NCBI GenBank assembly: GCA_030612185.1
Contig: JAUWOI010000091.1
Span: 1-11,294 of the forward strand
Reading direction: 5' to 3'
Source of the DNA: Anaerolineae bacterium
GTDB taxonomy: Bacteria > Chloroflexota > Anaerolineae > B4-G1
Length of the DNA: 11,294 nucleotides
The notes below the pieces were generated by a model. It was not told where the DNA came from. It made no database searches and was given only the letters and a program-made list of their open reading frames with translations. The first letter of the stretch is position 1. Each line of letters opens with the position of its first letter. Position numbers and translations under genes: made by a program. Below, in pieces: positions 6,918 through 11,294 of the stretch.

Positions 6918-9359
6918 AGACGATGGAGCATCCAGATGGTAGGTAAACAACAGCCGCCACGGGTCACCGTCATCCATAGGGACACGGATGTCCCGCTGGT
7001 TGAGGATAATGCAATATCGCTCAAAGGCTGCCTGTATGCGGCAATCCTCGAAGCGGTCAAACACTACCAAGATGATTCGTTTTGTCTTGTGGCGCACAAA
7101 TTCGCCGCGCTGATTCAACAGCCGCTCCAGGATAGTCTCCCGCTCCAGGTTGTTCAGCTTGGTCTGGTAGAGTTCCTCCACGTCAGTACTGAGCAGTTTC
7201 CCTTCCCGTCCTTTGGCTGTCGAACGTGCACCTCGTTGCTGCCGCTTGGCGGCCTGTCGCTCTGCCTCCTCCTTCAGCACTGGATCGAGGGCCTGTTCGA
7301 TGAAATCATCCAGCAGCGTCTCTTGGGCCGTGAAAACCTCCAACTTCAGTTGGGTCAAAACGGAATCGCGTGTCAAGTCCAGTTCGGCCACCGGTTTTTC
7401 CTCTGGGTGCGGCCCTTTCCCGTCTGCCCAATCCAGCAGACTGTCCAGCTCCTCCAGCCGCATCGTGGACCTTTGGATATGCCGCTTCAGGTCTTTGGTC
7501 AACTTCTTCAAGTCCCTGATGCCCAATCCAAGCCCGTTGGTAGGCGATTCCCCCACACGCAACTGCTTCAATTCTCGCTCCACTTCCTTCAGTCTGGCCT
7601 GGTCGTTGGCCCGGCGTGTAGCCACCTGACGTCGGTTCTTCAATATCTTCTGCCGTTCCTCATCGTCCGGCTTTTCGAGCTCACTCGGCCGCAGGTGTGC
7701 CTTCCCGCCACCAAAGGCGGACAAGTTGATTCGCCGTTGCATCTGCTTCAGCAGAATCTCCACCCGTTGCCGAAAACGCAACCCATCGACTACCTCGTCC
7801 TCACTCATCTCGTCTCGCTCGACACCGACCACCAGCCGTGCCCGCTTCTTGCTCTTGGTCTTACCATCCCACTCCACTATACACCGTACTGGTTGCTCCA
7901 GGTCGTAGATGGACAATTCGGTATCAAGACGATAACCCACCACCCGCTCCACCATCTGCCCGCTCTCTTCGTCCCACTCCTCGACCGTGACCGGGTGCTC
8001 CTCGAGTTCCGCTTCACTCACTCCTGCCAACGCTTCCCGAATGGCCTTGATATCCTTTCCCCAGGTCAGCAGCTTTGGGCCTCCCTCCAACGCCCAGCGG
8101 ATGACCGTCTTGACGCTCCACCACCGGTCAGCGATGACCAGTTCCAATTGCCAGCCGGGAACGATGCGATCCAATCCGCCATTGATCAGCCCGACGACGC
8201 GCCGCACCACTGCCAGTGGGGTGATGTTCGAAGGCCCCAGTGGGCAGGTCACGGCGTGGCCGGTATCCACATCCTGAGCCATGTGGCGGCGGAAGGCTTT
8301 GCAGATTCCGTAGCGGGTGCCGTGCTTCGTTCGGGCAATCGGCTCGCGACGGAAGATAGCGTTGACGTAGTCATCCAAGTAGATTGCCCGCCCCTGGATC
8401 AGCCCCCTCTGCATACGCTGGGCCACAGCCTCTTCCAGGTAGTCCCACAGGCGGGTGATGGTCTCTTCGCGCCCATCCGAGCGACGCACGATCACTTTCT
8501 CCTTCACGTGCTTCGCTACTTCCACCATCCAGTTGCGCAGACTGGTCGCCGACAACCCAGCACAACCGCTCAACAGCCCCCTTACTTGGTGACAGGCGAA
8601 GTACTTGACCTGGCTCAAGCGCCCGCCTCCGCTCGCCATCAGGTAGACCAGCAAGACATGCCATACTCGCAACGGAGGCCACTCGCTCAACACGGACAGC
8701 GATCCAGCGACCAGTCCTTTGATCCCCTCGTAGGCACCGTTGAGAGCCAAATGCGCCACCCCCAAGGCGATTCCCACCAGGCCTCGCTCTGGTGTTTGCC
8801 ACTCACGCGGGTTGCTGTTGCTCAACACTCTCTCCAACGGCTCTCCCGCCACGCCAGCCAGGTAAGCCTGCTCTCGCTCCGCATCCAGGTAGGCGGTCAC
8901 CTCTTCCGCCAACCCTGCCTCCTCTGCCGCCCGCCAGCCTATCTCGTGCAGTTGTCGCCCCACCGTCCGGTCGTCTACCACGTCACCCAGTTGGGCGGCC
9001 AGCCCTCGCTCGCTGTTCTTTTCCCCTCGCAGCAGGTTCAGCGTGGCTTGGCGGATCAATTCCGGCTTGTGCGGCTCCATCCGGTAGTCCGCCAGTTGCC
9101 CCGGATTGAAATGCCGCCGGTCTATCAGGTCAGCGCTGTTTCCCGTCTCGGCATACGTAGTCTGGTACATCTCTATGGTGCGAGGTATCACACTTTGCAC
9201 CGCCGCTGCTTCTTCAGCGCTGATGGTCTGGCTGTCCACCAACCAAGTCGTGATGACTTTCAGCCCCTCGCAGTCACCGCCTCGCAGGGAGGCAAGCCTT
9301 TGCTCATCCAGTGTAACCCAAATGCGGTCGTTATCCGGTTGCAGCGTAAGTCGTGGCAT
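6900..9359 (-). CDS. Large DDE-type transposase of the insertion sequence
   Basis: The 819-residue protein would cut and join the ends of the surrounding element. The likely catalytic triad is D329 or D330 in AIYLDDYVNAIF, D411 in LVIADRWWSVKTVI, and E534 in LRFRQRVEILLKQMQRRINL. The last segment resembles the IS4-type YREK signature (R530, E534), but the Y and K positions are not conserved, so family placement is open. The N-terminal half is rich in helices. Residues about 575-720 are highly charged and probably coiled-coil, and the C-terminus (RIILVVFDRFEDCRIQAAFERYCIIL) looks like a separate small domain. The length is roughly double that of most insertion-sequence transposases. The ATG at 9359 is preferred over an adjacent in-frame TTG at 9362 because GGGAGG (9365-9370) then sits five bases upstream. 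The frame is intact throughout, so the element may be active. Confidence 0.8.
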   Translation of the reverse strand: MPRLTLQPDNDRIWVTLDEQRLASLRGGDCEGLKVITTWLVDSQTISAEEAAAVQSVIPRTIEMYQTTYAETGNSADLIDRRHFNPGQLADYRMEPHKPELIRQATLNLLRGEKNSERGLAAQLGDVVDDRTVGRQLHEIGWRAAEEAGLAEEVTAYLDAEREQAYLAGVAGEPLERVLSNSNPREWQTPERGLVGIALGVAHLALNGAYEGIKGLVAGSLSVLSEWPPLRVWHVLLVYLMASGGGRLSQVKYFACHQVRGLLSGCAGLSATSLRNWMVEVAKHVKEKVIVRRSDGREETITRLWDYLEEAVAQRMQRGLIQGRAIYLDDYVNAIFRREPIARTKHGTRYGICKAFRRHMAQDVDTGHAVTCPLGPSNITPLAVVRRVVGLINGGLDRIVPGWQLELVIADRWWSVKTVIRWALEGGPKLLTWGKDIKAIREALAGVSEAELEEHPVTVEEWDEESGQMVERVVGYRLDTELSIYDLEQPVRCIVEWDGKTKSKKRARLVVGVERDEMSEDEVVDGLRFRQRVEILLKQMQRRINLSAFGGGKAHLRPSELEKPDDEERQKILKNRRQVATRRANDQARLKEVERELKQLRVGESPTNGLGLGIRDLKKLTKDLKRHIQRSTMRLEELDSLLDWADGKGPHPEEKPVAELDLTRDSVLTQLKLEVFTAQETLLDDFIEQALDPVLKEEAERQAAKRQQRGARSTAKGREGKLLSTDVEELYQTKLNNLERETILERLLNQRGEFVRHKTKRIILVVFDRFEDCRIQAAFERYCIILNQRDIRVPMDDGDPWRLLFTYHLDAPSSSAQFK

Positions 9360-9393
9360 CAACGCCTCCCGTCACCAGAGATAGATGGAGACA

Positions 9394-9422
9394 GTTATGC
9401 CATCAAACGGCCAATTTGTTAA
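9394..9422 (-). promoter_or_regulatory. Probable promoter of the transposase
   Basis: On the minus strand, TTAACA (9422-9417) and CATAAC (9399-9394) are spaced by 17 bases, with TGG before the -10 box giving an extended -10. It lies inside the element about 35 bases ahead of the transposase ATG. The boxes are moderate matches only. Confidence 0.4.
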
Positions 9423-9440
9423 GGAGCTACCAGCGATGTA

Positions 9441-9497
9441 TCTGCGTGATTCAAATGACGCACTTTGCTTTCCCACGGAGACAGAAAATCATTTATG
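9441..9497. repeat. Right terminal inverted repeat of the insertion sequence
   Basis: The outer block (reverse complement of CATAAATGATTTT) is at 9485-9497. The inner block (reverse complement of GTGCGTCATTTGAAT) is at 9449-9463, and TCTGCG at 9441-9446. The spacer between the blocks is 21 bases, longer than at the left end. Confidence 0.8.
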
Positions 9498-9502
9498 TAT
9501 GT
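9498..9502. repeat. Target site duplication, right copy (TATGT)
   Basis: It directly abuts the right inverted repeat and duplicates 6866-6870. Deleting 6871-9502 restores the pre-insertion sequence. Confidence 0.75.
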
Positions 9503-9524
9503 CTTATCTTACCGCGTTCGCGAA

Positions 9525-9547
9525 ACATATTTATGAAAGACATATTT
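9525..9547 (+). promoter_or_regulatory. AT-rich direct repeat in the DUF4007 upstream region
   Basis: ACATATTT occurs at 9525-9532 and again at 9540-9547, a spacing of 15 bases, in an AT-rich patch between the insertion sequence and the DUF4007 gene. It could be an operator or promoter segment, perhaps for the winged-helix regulator encoded upstream, but I see no convincing -35/-10 pair. The call is tentative. Confidence 0.2.
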
Positions 9548-9619
9548 CCTCGGTATCCGCCACGTTCTGGGCACAGGCTGAAGCCGCGTTCAGTGACTCA
9601 GGGTGAAAGGAGACAGGCT

Positions 9620-10489
9620 GTGAGCAATTCGAGTGCATGCATCCACACACTAGATCAGGCGCAGCAAGGCAAACTCCAACTCACCAACGGCTACTACGTG
9701 CATTTCGACCAGATGACGCGCCTGCTGCACTACGTGCGGCAACATCCTGAGACGAGGCGTTTCACCCAGGCCGAACTGGCCGAGGGTACCGGCCTGACCA
9801 AGCGCCAGGTGGACAGCCTGGGGAGCGTCACGACCCGCATGGGTCTACTCCGGCCTGTGACCTACTGCCTGACTGATATGGGCACGCTGGTGCTCAAGCA
9901 CGACGTCTTCTTCGATGACGTCGGCACACTCTGGCTGTGCCACTATCACCTGGCGTCGGACACTCAAGTCATCGTCTGGAATCACATGACCAACTGCCTC
10001 TTGCCTTCCGGCCGACCAGTGACCGCACCAGAGGCGCGTGATGCATTCCAACCCCTGCTGGTGGACTTCACGGCGCGAAGCGCCAATAAGAAGTTACTGG
10101 AGGAACTGCGCGCCTTCTTCAACGCCTATATCGAGCAATCCTTCCGCCGGCTCCATTATCTGCGCCAGGCTGATGATGGTACATTCGCCCTCACCGACTC
10201 ACCGGCCCTGGTTCCGCCGGGCGTGTTCCTGACTGTCCTCCTGCTTTACCGCGATCGTTTCCATCCCGGCGCATCGGGGGTGCAGGTGCCAGATATCTGT
10301 ACCTCCGATCACAGCCCCGGCCGACTCCTGCACCTGGGCGAAGCGCGAGTGCGGGCGCTACTGAACCAACTGCACGAGGCCGGCCGTCTGACCATCGAGG
10401 CCAAGGCCAACCTGGACCAGGTGCGTTTCCGTCCCGGCCAGACCTGGCTGGATGCCATGCAAGCCTATTACGAGACCGAACACAGATGA
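9620..10489 (+). CDS. DUF4007 family protein
   Basis: The 289-residue protein resembles the DUF4007 family, whose biochemical role is not established and which I recall from phage-defence neighbourhoods such as Dnd. After an opening like HFDQMTRLLHYVRQ, an HTH-like segment (FTQAELAEGTGLTKRQVDSLG, from residue 48) is followed by YCLTDMGTLVLKHDVFFDDVGTLWLCHYHLAS, with T103-L111 at the family's TLWLLHY-type signature. A second helical, winged-helix-like segment near the end (LHLGEARVRALLNQLHEAGRLTI) suggests nucleic-acid contact. I start it at GTG 9620 because AAAGGAG (9606-9612) lies seven bases upstream and the length then fits the family. The frame stays open upstream, but only by reading into the insertion sequence. 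The stop overlaps ATGA at 10486, showing tight coupling to the next gene. The N-terminal half carries the best evidence for the assignment. Confidence 0.72.
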   Translation: MSNSSACIHTLDQAQQGKLQLTNGYYVHFDQMTRLLHYVRQHPETRRFTQAELAEGTGLTKRQVDSLGSVTTRMGLLRPVTYCLTDMGTLVLKHDVFFDDVGTLWLCHYHLASDTQVIVWNHMTNCLLPSGRPVTAPEARDAFQPLLVDFTARSANKKLLEELRAFFNAYIEQSFRRLHYLRQADDGTFALTDSPALVPPGVFLTVLLLYRDRFHPGASGVQVPDICTSDHSPGRLLHLGEARVRALLNQLHEAGRLTIEAKANLDQVRFRPGQTWLDAMQAYYETEHR

Positions 10490-10496
10490 ATGCAAC

Positions 10497-10535
10497 ACGC
10501 AATACGCATCACGTTTCACGTTTTCACGTTTCACG
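10497..10535 (+). repeat. Heptanucleotide-type repeat at the start of the P-loop gene
   Basis: Units ACGCAAT, ACGCATC, ACGTTTC, ACGTTTTC and ACGTTTC are followed by a final ACG. All begin ACG and have period 7, with one 8-base unit. The array lies between the DUF4007 stop and the GTG at 10555. If translation instead started at ATG 10486, it would encode a repetitive HHVSRFHVSR stretch, which looks like repeat read-through rather than native protein. Confidence 0.65.
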
Positions 10536-10554
10536 AACTGAGGTACAAAACAAC

Positions 10555-11025
10555 GTGACCCGCCTAAAACTCTCTGCCTACGTCGCCACCCAGTTCACCG
10601 AGAGTTACCGCGCCTTCATCATCCACGGCCCGGCGATGAGCGGCAAGACTCGCCTGGCGCGGCGTATGCAGGACGTGCTAGGCGCGTACGTCCTGGACCT
10701 GCAGGCTCACTTCGTCGCCCATCCCGACCTGTGCGCCCGCATTGACCGCTACCGCCCGCGCGACCTGGAGCAGATGCTGCTGGCACTGGATGTGCCCGAG
10801 TCGCTGGTCGTCGTGGACAACCTGGATTTCCTGCTCAACACCTGGACACCCCGTCACAGGCGGGAGTTCGTGGCAATGGTGGATCGTCGCCTGCGTTCCC
10901 CCATGGACACCAACAAGACCTTCGTCTTTCTCATCCAGACCGACCCGGTGATCGTCCGTCACGACTTGACCAACACGCTGGGGCAACCCCGCATCTTGCC
11001 GATTGATGCCTTTTATGCCTTGTAA
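10555..11025 (+). CDS. brxF: Small P-loop ATPase, BrxF-like (BREX type 3)
   Basis: With the GTG start this is a 156-residue protein holding a single P-loop NTPase domain. Walker A is GPAMSGKT (G25-T32), Walker B is LVVVDNLDFL (D88), and a sensor-like strand FVFLIQTD follows. Size, single-domain layout and the putative BrxC-type gene downstream fit BrxF, the small P-loop protein of type 3 BREX; the symbol is tentative. Its role in BREX is not established; ATP-dependent signalling or assembly with BrxC is inference. An alternative ATG at 10486 overlaps the DUF4007 stop and adds 23 residues encoded by the heptamer array. I prefer GTG 10555 because it removes that repeat, and GAGG lies upstream near 10540, though spacing is long. 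It is cytoplasmic, with no membrane segment. The stop codon directly abuts the inverted repeat at 11026. Confidence 0.68.
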   Translation: MTRLKLSAYVATQFTESYRAFIIHGPAMSGKTRLARRMQDVLGAYVLDLQAHFVAHPDLCARIDRYRPRDLEQMLLALDVPESLVVVDNLDFLLNTWTPRHRREFVAMVDRRLRSPMDTNKTFVFLIQTDPVIVRHDLTNTLGQPRILPIDAFYAL

Positions 11026-11052
11026 GTAGACGGTAGACGGCAGACGGTAGAC
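11026..11052 (+). repeat. Heptamer array, left arm of a 27-bp inverted repeat
   Basis: GTAGACG units (GTAGACG, GTAGACG, GCAGACG, GTAGAC) start at the base after the upstream stop codon. The reverse complement of 11223-11249 matches at 24 of 27 positions. A further partial, similar copy (GCAGACGGTAG) lies at about 11189-11199. Confidence 0.75.
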
Positions 11053-11061
11053 AGGGGGGGA

Positions 11062-11199
11062 GAAGAGGAAGTCAAGTACTACCTGATCTTGGCTCGCGAT
11101 TTGGAATACATCACAGATTGTGAACCATCGATGACCAATGCTGAGATCGTCAGCCGCATGCTTTACCGCCTGATTCAGTCAATAGAAAGCAGACGGTAG
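11062..11199 (+). pseudogene. C-terminal remnant of a four-helix-bundle (IVP-type) protein gene
   Basis: The open frame encodes EEEVKYYLILARDLEYITDCEPSMTNAEIVSRMLYRLIQSIESRR and stops with TAG at 11197-11199. The order of an EVKYYLILARDL helix, a short linker, and an EIVSRMLYRLIQSIE helix closely resembles the last two helices of the widespread four-helix-bundle proteins first known from 23S rRNA intervening sequences. The N-terminal half (usually some 70 residues) is missing, and no start codon or ribosome site precedes it, so it is a fragment. It lies wholly within the inverted heptamer arrays, with the stop inside a repeat copy. It may be a carried-over scrap rather than part of the defence operon. 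Confidence 0.5.
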
Positions 11200-11222
11200 T
11201 CGGCAGGAAGTAGATGTTCCCC

Positions 11223-11250
11223 GTCTACCGTCTACCGCCTACTGTCTACC
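11223..11250 (+). repeat. Heptamer array, right arm of the 27-bp inverted repeat
   Basis: GTCTACC units (GTCTACC, GTCTACC, GCCTACT, GTCTACC) form the inverse of the array at 11026-11052. The arms could pair in RNA as a long hairpin, enclosing about 170 bases, between the BrxF-like and BrxC-like genes. Confidence 0.75.
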
Positions 11251-11266
11251 GCAGAGGAACGATGCT

Positions 11267-11294
11267 ATGACCAAAATCAAAGAACTGATTGACA
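11267..11294 (+). CDS. Start of a further defence gene, possibly BrxC/DUF6079-type ATPase (truncated by window end)
   Basis: An ATG at 11267 preceded by AGAGG (11253-11257) opens MTKIKELID before the window ends. From memory, large BREX-3 BrxC/DUF6079 P-loop ATPases start with a similar M-x-K/I-x-x-L-I segment, and that gene follows brxF in type 3 loci. Nine residues cannot prove it. The start codon and strand are better supported than the identity. It follows the P-loop gene on the same strand with only the repeat cassette between. Confidence 0.4.

Larger units (their letters stand above)
6871..9497 (-). mobile_element. Complete insertion sequence, 2627 bp, with one large transposase gene
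   Basis: The two ends are bipartite inverted repeats. The outer 13 bases, CATAAATGATTTT, are identical at both ends. After a variable spacer of different length at each end, an inner block GTGCGTCATTTGAAT is identical, followed by CGCAGA two bases further on. The element is flanked by TATGT duplications and encodes only the minus-strand transposase. It lies 28 bases after the regulator stop codon and runs antisense to the surrounding operon. I cannot name the family. The IS4/ISNCY-like assignment below is tentative, and the element is long for a single-gene insertion sequence. A related end at 1-26 suggests more than one copy in this genome. Confidence 0.85.

Noticed and set aside
6876..9422. 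An 848-residue open frame on the plus strand across the insertion sequence
   Set aside because: It is the antisense shadow of the transposase. The minus-strand protein has the DDE-like motifs, a ribosome site and a charged coiled-coil region, while the plus-strand product is proline/glutamine-rich without domains.
9436..9606. A short plus-strand frame running out of the insertion sequence (MYLRDSND...)
   Set aside because: It has an AAGGAG upstream, but it crosses the element border, has no recognisable family and ends just before the DUF4007 ribosome site. It is probably fortuitous.
9353..9619. Upstream start for the DUF4007 gene
   Set aside because: The extension would begin inside the transposase gene and cross the insertion-sequence end. 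The GTG at 9620 has a strong ribosome site and gives a family-like length.
11026..11250. CRISPR-like array between the P-loop gene and the next gene
   Set aside because: The units are contiguous heptamers without spacers and are arranged as an inverted pair. No cas gene is present.

Overview
The window is GC-rich bacterial DNA that reads as an accessory or anti-phage defence region. I suspect the phylum Chloroflexota (Anaerolineae/Caldilineae-like). The reasons are the style of the genes, the many short extragenic repeats (GC-rich palindromes and heptanucleotide arrays), and repeat insertions that are translated in frame. No rRNA, tRNA or core marker gene is present, so the assignment is an inference.

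Layout. Positions 1-26 look like the end of a copy of the same kind of insertion sequence found later in the window. A non-coding stretch with a large imperfect hairpin (151-238) follows, then a small DUF6398 gene (305-826). A good sigma70-type promoter (870-898) precedes a 1387-residue Eco57I-like adenine-N6 DNA methyltransferase (1010-5173). One base separates it from a Schlafen/AlbA_2 plus HATPase plus winged-helix regulator (5175-6842). A 2627-bp insertion sequence (6871-9497) comes next, with terminal inverted repeats, a 5-bp target duplication and a single 819-residue DDE-type transposase on the minus strand. On its far side the plus-strand operon continues: a DUF4007 protein (9620-10489), a small P-loop protein resembling BrxF of type 3 BREX (10555-11025), an inverted pair of heptamer arrays enclosing the remnant of a four-helix-bundle gene (11026-11250), and the first nine codons of another gene (11267 onward), probably the large BrxC/DUF6079-type ATPase.

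How the parts fit. The methyltransferase would modify host DNA. The BrxF-like and BrxC-like ATPases would belong to the BREX-type machinery, and the Schlafen/HATPase/winged-helix protein is a likely transcriptional regulator. Removing the insertion sequence and one target copy leaves the regulator and the DUF4007 gene on one strand about 145 bp apart, so the insertion probably split a once continuous defence locus. The most interesting points are the combination of an Eco57I-type methyltransferase with a DUF4007-BrxF-BrxC module, the sharp base-composition change over its target recognition region, the heptanucleotide arrays inside or beside defence genes, and the unusually large transposase. 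All family names come from reading motifs by eye. No database search was possible.
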